Assembly (NCBI GenBank): GCA_949825045.1
Contig: OX463821.1
Coordinates: forward strand, 35,980,486 to 36,044,485
Direction of reading: 5' to 3'
Source of the DNA: Argyresthia goedartella
Lineage: Eukaryota; Arthropoda; Insecta; Lepidoptera; Argyresthiidae
Length of the DNA: 64,000 bases
Shown here: positions 11,277 through 22,084 of the stretch, one piece after another
Numbering within the stretch: position 1 is the stretch's first letter
How the letters are laid out: every line of letters starts with the position of its first letter
Notes under the pieces: generated by a model
Told to the model about the DNA's origin: nothing
Seen by the model: only the letters and a program-made list of their open reading frames with translations
The model's database searches: none
Position numbers and translations under genes: made by a program

Positions 11277-12140
11277 CACAGTCAGGTCATAAGTTCTGTC
11301 ACACAATAAAAACTTTTGAATTTAGAACGTTGGCAACAAAAAAGTTTATTGAATTCGAATTTCGAATTTTTCATGAAAATAAAAATGTGGACTTTTTAGA
11401 ATTTTAAAAAAACAGGACATCGTTTGGACGCTCGTTTAATGGACCTGAGACTGAAGAGATGCCGCGCTTTGTTGAAGCGTTACGCGGGATAAAAGCATCG
11501 GGAAGCGAGCAACCGTATTCCGCGTGTCCAACGAAGTCATTTTCCATCCTCGCTCATGGTTTGGTTGGGAGTCTCTTATTGGGGCTTAACTGAGGTACAT
11601 TTATGTGAGAAAGGCGTAAAAACGAATGCAGTTGTGTATCAAAATACAGTCCTCAAGAACCTTGTGGAACCTGTTTCTCATACCATGTTTAATAACAGGC
11701 ACTGGGTATTCCAACAAGATTCTGCGCCAGCTCATAGAGCGAAAAGCACACTGGCTGGCGGCGCGTGAAATCGACTTCATCCGGCATGAAGACTGGCCCT
11801 CCTCCAGTCCAGATTTGAGTCCGTTAGATTACAAGATATGGCAAAACTTGGAGGAAAAGGCCTGCTCAAAGCCTCATCCTGATTTGGAGTCACTCAAGAC
11901 ATCCTTGATTAAGGCAGCCGCCGATATTGACATGGACCTCGTTCGTGCTGCGATAGACGACTGGCCGCGCAGAATAAAGGCCTGTATTCAAAATCGCGGG
12001 GGTCATTTTGAATAAACTTTATTACCATAAGAATCTATGTTTTATTAAGTTCATTTTGCTATATAAATGTTTACATAAATAATAAACATGTCCAAATTAT
12101 TTCATATTGCACATGTGACAGAACTTATGACCTGACTATG
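11277..12140 (+). mobile_element. Internally deleted Tc1/mariner (maT-like) element
   Basis: Terminal inverted repeats of about 27 bp ('cagtcaggtcataagttctg' at the left, its complement ending at 12140) are flanked by TA at 11275-11276 and 12141-12142, the mariner target duplication. About 864 bp remain. It sits inside the polymerase frame. Confidence 0.88.
11403..12015 (+). pseudogene. maT-like transposase remnant
   Basis: Holds the C-terminal catalytic half: 'WVFQQDSAPAHRAKS' (second Asp) in the frame 11556-11768 and 'SSSPDLSPLDYKIWQ' (third Asp) in the frame 11626-12015, with a frameshift near 11745-11755 between them. Roughly 37 residues separate the two aspartates once the shift is allowed for, which fits the DD37D maT group. 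The part before 11540 shows only a trace of the region around the first Asp, so the DNA-binding N-terminus and first catalytic residue are gone. Non-functional. Confidence 0.82.
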
Positions 12141-13956
12141 TATGTACAAAGATTAGTGAATTTCAAGATCGAGAGAGCGGTTGGTCATTTTTGACTAATA
12201 TGTATTTGGAGATAAATGTGAATAAGTATAATCCATTGCGGGGTTCCAGTTTTATTGAATTACCTAAATTCATTAAAAATAAACGTGCTTGTGTCAACAT
12301 AAAAAACGCTGATAATTATTGCTTTCTTTGGAGCATAATGGCTGCCCTATTTCCTCCAAAACAAAATGCTGATAGGGTGTCCTCGTACCCTCATTTTAGT
12401 GACGTTCTTAACACAACATATATGACATTTCCGGTATCTCTGACAGACATAAAAATATTTGAAAAAAATAATTCAAAGATAAGTGTAAACGTATACGGAT
12501 ACGAAAAAAATAATCAAACAATCTCTGGACCTCTTTATAAAACAAAAACAAAACGACAATATCATATTAATTTACTTTATTTGGAAAACGGTATTAAATC
12601 ACATTATTGTTTAATACAGAACTTAGCTCGGTTACTGCATTCACAAATTACTAAAAATCATGGTAAACTATATTTTTGCGATGAATGTCTTATCTTTTTT
12701 AACGATGAAAAAAAGTTAGATTCTCACGTTTGTGGTGGTGTATCAACCCAACTCCCGAATCCAGGAAACTGTACTCTTCACTTGCATGCAATGCAAACTT
12801 TACCTTTCACTATTTATGCAGACTTTGAATCTTTTCTAGAACCTTGTGAAGATACAAACGATAGCTCTAGTTCAACAAGTACTACTCATAAACATGTTCC
12901 TGCAGCTTTTGGATACTATATTGTATGTTCGTATGACCCCAACCTTAATAACTATAGATCATACCGCGGGCAGAATAGTGAACAAATATTCATAGAATAC
13001 CTAAAGCATGATGTTTCACGAATCAAGTCTATATTGAATCACAAAGTGCCAATGATATTTAGTGAAAGCGACTCAGAGTCTTACAAAAATACAAAATTTT
13101 GTCATATCTGTTCTGAAAAACTTTTGGATGATAGAGTTAGAGATCACTGTCACTTAACAGGACAATTTCGAGGAGCAGCACACTCATACTGTAATCTTCG
13201 ATTTGTCCAAAGAAAATTCGTAACTGTCTTTTTTCATAATTTATCAGGATACGATTGTCACTTATTTATTAAGCAACTAGGAGAAACGAATGGTTCCATA
13301 AATGTTATCGCAAAAAATAAAGAAAAGTATATCTCGTTCACAAAATTTTTTATGTGTGGAAATAATGATTATGTAGCTGTACGTTTTATTGATTCCTTCA
13401 ACTTTTTATCCACAAGTTTGGAAAAGTTGTCATCTAATCTTAATAAAGAAGACTTCATTCACTTAAAGAAACAGTTTCCAAAACCGAACCATTTTGACTT
13501 GATGCGACGTAAAGGAGTTTACCCGTATGAACATGTATCTGGTTGGAAATCTTACAAAGAATCTTGTCTGCCTGATCAAAAAGAATTCTTTAGTAGCTTG
13601 ACGGATGAACACATTTCTAAATCAGACTATGAGCATGCAAAACTAGTTTGGAATTCATTCAATATCTCCAACTTAGGCGAGTATACTGATCTGTATCTGA
13701 AGTCAGATGTTATCCTGCTATCAGATGTATTCGAAAATTTTCGGAAAGCTTGTATTCAAAACTATAAATTAGATCCGGCATTTTACATAACAGCACCAAG
13801 TCTTAGTTTTGATGCTATGCTACTTAAGACAAAAGTAAAGCTAGAACTTATTACAGATTTGGAAATATCTAGATTGATACAAAGTGGTATAAGAGGTGGA
13901 ATTTGTTTATGTTCTAATCGTTACGCTAAAGCCAATAATAAATATTTGCTAAATCA

Positions 13957-14030
13957 TAATAATAATAATAATAATACCTTGGACACCATTTACACACATT
14001 GATCTAGCCCCAAACTAGGATTCAAATTAT
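13957..14030. other. Short insert with AAT repeats breaking the polymerase frame
   Basis: An AAT microsatellite leads into 'cttggacaccatttacacac' and an 'attattattat' run. The polymerase frame before (ending 14002) and after (resuming about 14031) differ. It looks like a small piece of a dispersed repeat placed between exonuclease and polymerase domains. Confidence 0.55.
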
Positions 14031-14909
14031 TATTATCATGATCCAAGCGAACAAGAACTTGTTGAACAAGATAACCATTTGTTATATATTGATTGTAATA
14101 ATTTATACGGTTACGCCATGTGTGGTTACCTACCTTGCTCGGATTTCAAGTTTATGAATAGCAAAGATATTGATGACCTGTGTATTCAACAAATACCTAT
14201 CGATTCTCAATACGGTTATATTTTAGAGGTTGATTTGGAGTATCCAGAACAAATCCACGATTTACACGACCTCCCCTTTTGCGCTCAAAATTACATTGCA
14301 CCAGGTTCCAAAACAAGAAAATTAATACCTAACTTATATGACAAATTCAGATATGTCATCCATTACATCCATTTGCAAACCTGCATCCAACATGGCTTAA
14401 TTTTAAAAAAGATTTACCGTGTCATTCATTTCAAACAAAGCCCATTCCTTAAACAATATATAGATTTAAATACATCCCTTCGTCAAACTGCTAAATCTCA
14501 ATTTGAACAAGATTTCTTTAAACTGCTGAACAATAGCATATTCGGAAAAACTTTGGAGAACGTTGAAAATCGTATTAATGTAAAATTAGTAAACAAATGG
14601 AGTGACAATACTAACAAAACTAAAAGAACATACACAGCAGATCTGTTTATATCAAAACCTAATTTCCATAGCGTTACTGTTTTTTCCGAAAATTTTGTTG
14701 CTATTCAGATGAAACCTGATAAAATCCTGCTAGACAAACCGATTTACATAGGTTTTACAGTATTAGAATTATCTAAAAGTCACATGTATAATTTTTACTA
14801 TACTGTCATGTTCTATAAAGAGAAAATTCGACTTTGTTATACAGACACTGACAGCTTCTTATATTCCATACAAACCAAAGATATTTACAGTGATATAAAA
14901 ATGTATTTT

Positions 14910-15501
14910 CATCAGTATTTTGACACAAGTAATTATCCTATGAATAATGTTTATGGTATTCAACCAAAAAATAATAAAATTCCAGGGTTATTCAAAGATG
15001 AGCTTGGGGGTCATTATGCTCGCACCTCGTCCTTCAGGATTAGTAAGGAGAATATTTATGATACACATGTAGTAACACGTATTGTGCACCGCTCTGCACT
15101 TTAGTTGAGAATATATTTTGTTACTTTCAGTTTTTTTTTTTTTTTTTGTGAGGTAGATAGATATTTTGCCTAGCCGGCAGCGCCCATCGATCTCGCGCTT
15201 CATTTAGTTTAGAGTCCAATTAACTCATTTGATGATAAAATCCTGGCTCATTAATAAGGATGCGAATAGCTTGGGTTGGGAGGGAGTTACTAATCTCTTC
15301 GGACGAGGTGCTTCGCATAATTTTGATAGAACTTCACTCATCAGTATTTTGACACAAGTAATTATCCTATGAATAATGTTTATGGTATTCAACCAAAAAA
15401 TAATAAAATTCCAGGGTTATTCAAAGATGAGCTTGGGGGTCATTATGCTCGCACCTCGTCCTTCAGGATTAGTAAGGAGAATATTTATGATACACATGTA
15501 G
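14910..15501 (+). repeat. Exact 163-bp direct duplication of polymerase sequence
   Basis: 14910-15072 and 15339-15501 read identically by eye ('catcagtattttgacacaag' to 'gatacacatgtag'). They encode the stretch after polymerase motif C. The 266 bases between them hold the left terminal repeat of the DIRS-like element and an extra 52-base copy (15287-15338) of its right outer end (18843-18894). Confidence 0.85.
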
Positions 15502-15760
15502 ATTTTGAGAGCACTCAGGATTTTTTATCAATGAGCATATTTTTATAAATGATGAACATATTTTATAACCAGTAAGTATTATTATTTAGAAATCATAAAT
15601 TTTAAACCACAGTTTTTCTTACTTAGTATAATCAGTTTTTATTTTAGTTAACGCAAAGAAATCCTTTTAACATTAAGGGATTACAATTGTTTGCAATATA
15701 ATTACATGTATTTTCGTATATGTATAACAACAATAGGAACTATGAGTTTCAGCGTACGAC

Positions 15761-16900
15761 TTAATCAAAAACAGATGTCGCTAGCGAAACATTTTCGGTG
15801 GTTGATATGACCCTATTGTAAAATTTGGCAAATGTATTGGAGTTGTCACTCCATCCTGCGGTGTTACGAATGGTCTCAATACTGACACCGAGAGAGCTAG
15901 CCCTAGACGTAGCGGCGTGCCGAGCGCGTCGAGTGCGCGGAGAACACCGCAGTGTCCTGCCTGCTGTCTCCGAGCGTGCGCTTGATCCAGCGACTTAAGC
16001 TCTGAGGGCCAACGGCTAAGTGTGGTTTCTTTAAACCTATAAAGAGGGTTTCACACTTTCTAAGGGAACTAGTTTTGTCGATAAAGGCGAGTAAGGCTGC
16101 TGCTGGACATACAGTGGGCTTTTCTTTGAAATGGGGTATGACTAGGATAGGCTGCTTACTACCAGGCCTAGACGTCTTTATAATGTCTGGGATCTTGATA
16201 ATTATTTGGTCGTTTCGTTTTTCTATATTTATGGTTTTAATTTTAGAAAACGTTTGCACTCTGTGTGCTGTTGCCAATGTTAAAAGAGTGATTGTCTTCT
16301 TTGACAACCAGTCGTCGAGGTACAAGGTCGAGATCAAGCCCGCGCTGCGCAGTAGTTTCACTATTGGTTTAGTTATTTTTGTAAATATGAACGGGAACGA
16401 ATGGTAATACGTTGAATTCGAACAAACGACCATCAAAAACAAATCTTAGGTATTTGCGGGATCGCCTATGTATGCTTACTAAGAAATATGCATCTTTAAG
16501 GTCAACTGTAACCTTTTGGCAGTCTTTTGTGACCAGTTTTACAGCTGTGCGCAAATCTTCCAACTTAAAATGACTTGTTGTTATAAATTTATTGAGTTTT
16601 TTGAGATTGAGGATAAATCTCATCTTACCATTCGGCTTTGGTGTGAGAAAAGTAGTGGATATGAATTGCCCTTCGCACGAATCGCACTCTGATATTGCGC
16701 CTATTTTTAGCAAATGGTCCACACACTCATTATAAAGTTGTTTTTCTAGATTTGTATGAACAGGTGGAGGGGGAACCAAACGTTGGATAAAAGGACTTGA
16801 GAACTTAATTTCGTAACCATTAATCCATTCGAGAATAGTGCGGTCATTTGTTATTAATGACCATTGTTCACGAAATTGTGCTAATCTCCCTCCGTACTTA
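15761..16900 (-). pseudogene. DIRS-like pol: reverse transcriptase fused by deletion to tyrosine recombinase
   Basis: The RT part shows 'GGRLAQFREQW' (16900 side), 'PNGKMRFILNLKKLN', 'DLKDAYFLVSIHRRSRKYL' and the catalytic 'LYLDDWL'. A frameshift lies at about 16385-16405. Directly after 'LYLDDWL' the sequence jumps to a tyrosine recombinase ('LATAHRVQTFSKI', 'FSAHSTRSARRY'), so the RT C-terminus, RNase H and recombinase N-terminus have been deleted. A further frameshift near 15917 separates the HxxR box from the last part with 'ETIRNTAGWS' and 'FAKFYNR', where the Tyr is the likely nucleophile. The family inserts through recombinase-mediated integration of a circular DNA; this copy cannot. 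Confidence 0.85.
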
Positions 16901-16934
16901 ACTGTACTCGTAGTATCTAGTAGTAGCGGCGCCT

Positions 16935-17100
16935 ATGTGGCGGCGGCGGCGGCGGCGGCGGCGGCAGCTGATGCGGCGACGGTCTCGACCAGTAGCCGGG
17001 CGGCGGCGGGAGATGCGGTGCGCGGTGCGCGGCAGGCTCGCGGCTCCTCGGGGGCGGGGGCGGGGGCGGCCCCGGCGGCCTGCGCGCCGGGGGAGGAGCT
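16935..17100. repeat. GC-rich stretch with GGC triplet run
   Basis: A GGC run near 16939-16966 and GGGGGC repeats near 17050-17075 make this the most GC-rich spot of an AT-rich region. It lies between the gag-like stop (17110) and the RT frame of the DIRS-like element, in a position that would encode an Ala/Arg/Pro-rich linker. Confidence 0.7.
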
Positions 17101-17109
17101 CTCCGGTTT

Positions 17110-18612
17110 TTAAGGCTGCTTTGCTGCGGGGGGTCTTGAGCGCTTGGACGAGCCCTTACTGCTGTAAGTGTCGGGTTTTAATTCGGATGGTGACTTGTTC
17201 AATTCTTTTGCAGACTTCAATATATCGCACAGCCCCTGCCCGAACAGGTGTGAGTCGATTTTTGTTTTCGAAAGATGTTCACTCATATCTTTTTTGACAG
17301 AGAACATAATGAAATTTCTTCTCGTTACCGAATCGCTATGTTGAATGTCGCACAATAAGCGACATGCGTCCATCAGCTTTTGGTTGTTGATAACTTCACT
17401 TAAGCATGAGATGGCACTGGCCATCTGCTTTTGTTTTGTCTCAATGCCCTTATCGCGCTTAGCTTTGGCATCGGTAAAGAATTTTATTTGAGCATTGACC
17501 TTCGGCGCGTCAATGTAGCTACAATTGGCCGGTATGAGGTATTTTGCAATAGGGTCCTTCCTAGCATCCTTTTGCAGGCCCTCTGTAGCAACGTGTTGAA
17601 AACGGGTGGCTAATTCTTTTCGTATTTCAGGTCCATACTGAACTGTAGAAGATGGGTCATCACCGAGAATTTCCATAATCTCAGGGTCTAATTCAATAAG
17701 GGGGCTATCCCCCTGCTGTAGGTCATTGATAGACGCGCTTGGTCCCTGATCCGGGCCGCGCGGCGCTGCGCTTGGGCCGGCCTGTAATACATCGGGTACC
17801 GTGCTTGGTCCCGGTTGCGGCTCGTCAGGTGCTGAGCTTGGTCCCGGTTGCGGTTCGGCAGTCGGGGGGTTTGGACAAGAGGGTAGCTCGTTTGGGGGCT
17901 TGTCTACTTGGTTTTCAGAGCCCTCCGAATAGTCATCGTCGGAGACGTACATTGGTTCAGCGCCGGACAAAAGTCGTCGTTTGTTTGGAGGTGTGACGGA
18001 AAGGTACCGAGAAAACCTAAGTACTTGAAGTAAGTAGATGCCTATTTTTGTAGGTATTGTTCTAATAAAGGATATTCTATTTGCAGATTCTCAGAAGTAA
18101 GACTTGTATGCTAACGGTACTGTGTCGAGACAGCCTCAGCGGCTGCTCTGGTTACACACCGTAATGATAGCTCATAGCATAGTACCATAGAACATGAGTG
18201 AGATGTGAGTAATTTAGAGGTTTTTACAAGATTTTATTACTATTTTACAAGAATCGGTAATAATGACCTTTATGAGCACTTGATAACAACAGTTATCTTC
18301 AGAGATTTAGTTAGGTACAGTCCCCAATGGAAAGCACGCCAACTGTTTTTTAAATGCGGTGAAATGAATCCAATGGTCATCTCGAGCATTTCTTCGTAGG
18401 AATGATTACGGAGCCGTCTTATATAGATCAAATAGGTATTTAAACAAACAGAGAAGTTAAATACCTTGGTCATCATCATTTCGTCGGAAATATCGGGATC
18501 GCGAAGTAAGGGATTTTTCCCGCCTGCGCTTTTTTTGTTCCAGTTTTTTAAGTTGTCGTCGATACTTGTCGATTTCGTCGTCGTAACTTCGCGAACGTCT
18601 ACGTTTCGGCAT
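17110..18612 (-). CDS. DIRS-like gag/ORF1 protein, probably spliced
   Basis: The uninterrupted minus frame 17970-17110 starts with acidic 'SDDDYSEGSENQ', then Pro-rich repeats ('PQPGPSS' several times), then a globular region ending '...SKRSRPPAAKQP'. Upstream, an ATG at 18612 opens a basic stretch 'MPKRRRSRSYDDEIDKYRRQ' typical of ORF1 of DIRS elements. Frames agree if 18464-18024 is removed as an intron (donor gtattt, acceptor after 'ttcaag'). The intron is a prediction and this acceptor was chosen because it keeps the frame. The protein should package the element RNA. The basic N-terminus may bind nucleic acid or direct nuclear import. Confidence 0.6.
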
Positions 18613-19226
18613 TATTACACTTTTTCACTTTTTAAAACGTTGATCGTGGAAAGTGACTTGAGCGGCGGAGCACTAAAACGCGTATGAAGCGCGAGATCGA
18701 TGGGCGCTGCCGGCTAGGCAAAATATCTATCTACCTCACAAAAAAAAAAAAAAAAAAACTGAAAGTAACAAAATATATTCTCAACTAAAGTGCAGAGCGG
18801 TGCACAATACGTGTTACTACATGTGTATCATAAATATTCTCCTTACTAATCTCTTCGGACGAGGTGCTTCGCATAATTTTGATAGAACTTCACTTAAGGT
18901 AAGTTCGTTTAATCATAAAAAATATTTAAGAATTCATAGGGGTTAGATCTAAACTTTATTGTATTAAAACAAAAAACGGTGTAATTAAAAAAGCAAAAGG
19001 TATCCAATAAGCTGCTGTGCGTAGTTTGAATTTCACAGACTATAAAAGAGTTCTAAATACGGGGGAAATAATACGTAGAAAAAACGTGTTTTTTAAGTCA
19101 CTAAAACATCAGATATTTACTAAAGAACTTAATAAAGTTGCATTATCATCTAACGATGATAAGCGAATTATTTTAAGAAATAAGATTGATACTTTGTCAT
19201 GGGGGCATTATCAATCATTATTTTAA

Positions 19227-19660
19227 TGAGTTATAACTGTGTTAACTTTAAGTTATGTGTAAGAATTAGTTTTATGTAACACGAAATTTTGTGATTTTGT
19301 TCTACTATTTTACGTTTCATAAATAAAGATTTATTAAATGAACACCTGTTTTATTTCCTAAGTGAATCATAACTCCAACCTATTTTATGACTAATAATTG
19401 AGGCATATATTAGCAAACCCGGCAATCTCCACTAAAAATATTTCATTGCTTTTGAACTTTATTGCAAAGCCATAAGATTGAGATTTGAAGACCGGGTTTT
19501 GCTTTTATATGACTCAATTTAAATTATGGTTCTTGAGCTGAACCAACGATATCACGTGGTGGTGGTGTGTGTTAGGTAGGTCTCACTAGGCAACGGTCAC
19601 GTTGTGACTTGTAGAGCGTGATTCGATTCGATGAAAGGTAGGTAGGTATCAAAAGTGCAT
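19227..19660 (+). promoter_or_regulatory. Polymerase 3' end and probable promoter of the next gene
   Basis: AATAAA at 19322-19327 fits the polymerase 3' end. The rest has no gene. It likely holds the promoter of the spliced small gene whose 5' exon ends at 19774. Confidence 0.35.
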
Positions 19661-19870
19661 ACTTGCATGAAGTCGAGAAGTGCAGAACGTTAGTCCCTGT
19701 CGGATCACATGTCATTCAACAACAAAAGGTTTACCAAGTCACACGTAAATTACAGCAAAGGAATTTTTACTTCGGTATGTGTATTTCCAAGTTATTGTTA
19801 TCTTTATGTTTTTTTTACTTATCGATTTTAGTTTTTCTAGAACCTAACAATTACTCCTTTTTTTCAGAAG

Positions 19871-20290
19871 ATGTCGTCTGATATGAACAATCCTTTCTAC
19901 TATGCTCAGAATATCTTAGAGGGTTTTGATAGTGATTTAGAAGAACTACCTCCTATCTTAGCCTCCCCACCTCTAACTTCGGCCTACAGTCCTCCACCAG
20001 AAACAACCGGCAAGAACAAAATAACGAGCAGATCATCAAAGAAGAGAAATTTATCAGATAATGAAGGATTGTCTTACGTAATGAGCAAAAAATCTCGAAA
20101 GGGCTTACGCTTAATAAAGATTGAGATATTTGACCTAACTGATCATACCAACAGCAAGGAACCAGCATTGAAGGCACAGCATGTAGTACTGGACCCCATC
20201 GATGAAATATTAGATATGAGTGAAAATGTTGTGAGAAAAATTTCTAAAACATTATGTGAAAGATATCAATTAAACTCAGAATATGATTAA
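19871..20290 (+). CDS. Small acidic/Ser-rich protein of unknown function, Polinton-associated
   Basis: A 139-codon frame from the ATG at 19871, three bases after a clean splice acceptor ('tttttttcag' ending 19867). A donor 'cggtatgt' at 19775 gives a 93-bp 5' UTR intron. The N-terminus is 'MSSDMNNPFYYAQNILEGF', followed by an acidic Pro-rich part ('DSDLEELPPILASPP'), a basic patch ('SSKKRN', 'SKKSRKG') and a C-terminal domain with 'DPIDEILDMSENVVRKISK'. AATAAA lies at 20348. It lies between the polymerase end and the convergent capsid operon-like cluster, as Polinton accessory genes do. I do not recognise the family. Like the gene at 8833-10432, it is spliced and starts acidic then basic, but no clear similarity is visible. 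Confidence 0.6.
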   Translation: MSSDMNNPFYYAQNILEGFDSDLEELPPILASPPLTSAYSPPPETTGKNKITSRSSKKRNLSDNEGLSYVMSKKSRKGLRLIKIEIFDLTDHTNSKEPALKAQHVVLDPIDEILDMSENVVRKISKTLCERYQLNSEYD

Positions 20291-20468
20291 GTATGTGTTT
20301 AATGTTAAATTAGCATAAGTTTTCTAGTGTTATATAATATGTCTTAAAATAAAGTTACCCTCGATTTCGATACAAATCATGTATTTTGATTTTCTTGAGA
20401 AATAGGTAGGTAGGTAGGTGTTATTGAGATGTTTAGGTAGACAATTTAATTAAACACAAGTAATTTGT

Positions 20469-21020
20469 TTAAAAAATATTTTTATTTGATTGATATCTCT
20501 CAATCCAATTTCTTAAAAGTAATACATGTTTCAATGCACATATTTTTTTATGATTTATACACTTATAATCATCATAACTAAAAACAGGATAATCCCAACA
20601 CACATCACCACTTTTCGATGTAGGATTTTTATTCATGTAATGAAATTCATCAAGTGTTTTTAAATTAGGACATCCTAGTTCAGTTACATCAATCACTTCA
20701 CAGTCAGAGCATAAATCCTTTACCCACTGTATTTTTTCGTTCCCCTTCACAAACACTTCACGGTTTTGTAAATAAGGTTTTACTATATTCTTGAACATAC
20801 GCATGTCTATAAATCCTTCCCTCCAGTAGATATCTCGATTTCTCTCTATCCAATTCACATGTCTCTTTTCATCAGAGGTCAAAGTTGAATAAGCAAAAGG
20901 TGGTTTGACTAAAAACATTTGTGTGTAGTATCTAGTAGCTAACACAAATTCCTTAACTATAAAATCATTTTTGTAGTCTTTGAATCCTTGTAAATCAACA
21001 ACTAAGTATTGTTTTGTCAT
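20469..21020 (-). CDS. Conserved Polinton-associated protein of unknown function
   Basis: A 183-codon intact frame beginning 'MTKQYLVVDLQGF', with 'VKPPFAYSTLTSDEKRH', 'WIERNRDIYWREGFI', 'VFVKGNEKIQWVKDL', then 'GCPNLKTLDE' and a C-terminal 'CINHKKICALKHVLLLRNWI'. From memory, proteins with this layout occur next to Polintons in arthropods and are annotated as uncharacterised. The spacing of an early Asp and late Cys/His with 'ALKH' suggests an RNase H-like (DEDD) fold, but this is speculation because the usual Glu after the first Asp is Gln. Its start overlaps the major-capsid stop by four bases (21017-21020), implying joint transcription with the capsid gene. It is one of the few unbroken Polinton genes here. 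Confidence 0.72.
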   Translation of the reverse strand: MTKQYLVVDLQGFKDYKNDFIVKEFVLATRYYTQMFLVKPPFAYSTLTSDEKRHVNWIERNRDIYWREGFIDMRMFKNIVKPYLQNREVFVKGNEKIQWVKDLCSDCEVIDVTELGCPNLKTLDEFHYMNKNPTSKSGDVCWDYPVFSYDDYKCINHKKICALKHVLLLRNWIERYQSNKNIF

Positions 21021-22084
21021 GTTATCTTCTTGACAATGCTTGTTAAAGGTTTATATTCAATTAGGCAATCGTTTATTATGAGACAATAAGCACTAGTTTT
21101 ATCGGGTATTTCTACTCGGGATTCAATTTCTACACGTACGTCTACTGGTCCAGTTTTAAGAGTTTCGTTCTGTCTACAACAATCGATAACAAACAACGGA
21201 GCTTTTGTTTTAAACTCAACTGGACCTAGCAGCGGTTCGCTTCGGCGACCGTAATACGACTGTTGGAAGTTTACGTATGCTTCATCTAATAAAGAAAATC
21301 TATCATTTTCAAAATCTATGTTTAAGCTTTCATATGGATAATACACAGAGTTAAGCAATACTTTTACGTTATATAGATTACAGTGATCAAATTGTGAAGC
21401 ATCACCTGCTCCATTGTTTTTTCGATTGGTTTGCAAACCTATAATCACGTACCGTGACTTTTCTGATTGGGTGGAAGTCTTTATAGCCCAAGTATGTTTT
21501 GTAGTATTTGGTAAGAGGGGATACTCGTATAAATCCCAATTCCTGAATGAGAAATTGATAGGACGATCCTTCTCTAGATACTTTAGTAAGTTAATTCTTT
21601 CACGATCTGATACCTTTATATGAGGGATTCGCCATAATATTTTACTGATATTTAAATGTTCTAGAACTTCATTCGTGCTTAATTTCATTTCTTTCATTTG
21701 GAGTGACGTCACGGTCGATCTCACATAACTATACCTCTGCTCAATGCAGCGACATTATTAATAGTAAACACACGAATTTTCGAAAAATAGTGGTGCCTAA
21801 GTGTGGACCTCCGCCGATCCCATCTGAGTGAGTGTTTGCGGGCTCGCGAGTGCCTTCTAATCGGGATTAAATCACTTTATTTAGTGCTATCACAGCTGTT
21901 TTTTATTATTGGTGTGGGTAGTTTTATATTCGCAAGTGACTCATCCGCCGGTCGATATCTAAAACACCAGGCGACGAGTAGCACCATCTAGTGTCAAGTA
22001 GCTTAACAAATTGAACTACTGACATCTACATCTGATCAGGAGAACTAAGAGCTCGGAACCCAATAGTCAATTAAGAACCTCAAA

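Larger units (their letters stand above)
15026..18920 (-). mobile_element. DIRS-like tyrosine-recombinase retroelement
   Basis: Reads on the minus strand: gag-like (18612-17110), reverse transcriptase (about 16900-16370) and tyrosine recombinase (to 15761). Inverted terminal repeats of about 165 bp lie at 15038-15202 and 18685-18850, each with a T/A run of 17-19. No DDE integrase and no direct LTRs are present, which fits DIRS. Boundaries within the polymerase gene are approximate. Confidence 0.78.
10800..19226 (+). pseudogene. Polinton protein-primed family B DNA polymerase, broken by three insertions
   Basis: Coding parts are 10800-11276, 12143-13956, about 14031-15025 and about 18921-19226. 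Order of domains: N-terminal C2H2 finger ('CEVCEKS'), a second finger ('CDECLIFF'), exonuclease motif I ('TIYADFESF'), a Cys/His block ('CHICSEKL...DHCHLTG'), exonuclease II ('HNLSGYDCHLF') and III ('LKSDVILLSDVF'), then polymerase motif A ('LYIDCNNLYGY'), motif B ('NNSIFGKT') and motif C ('CYTDTDSFL'). The C-terminal part resumes after the DIRS-like insert and ends '...SWGHYQSLF'. Damage: mariner at 11277-12140, a short insert at about 13957-14030 causing a frame change, a DIRS-like element at about 15026-18920, and an in-frame TAA at 19008. Such enzymes copy Polinton DNA with a terminal protein as primer. Confidence 0.9.

Noticed and set aside
16838..17297. Ala-rich and Arg-rich + frames
   Set aside because: Low-complexity translation of the GGC-rich island; real coding is on the minus strand.
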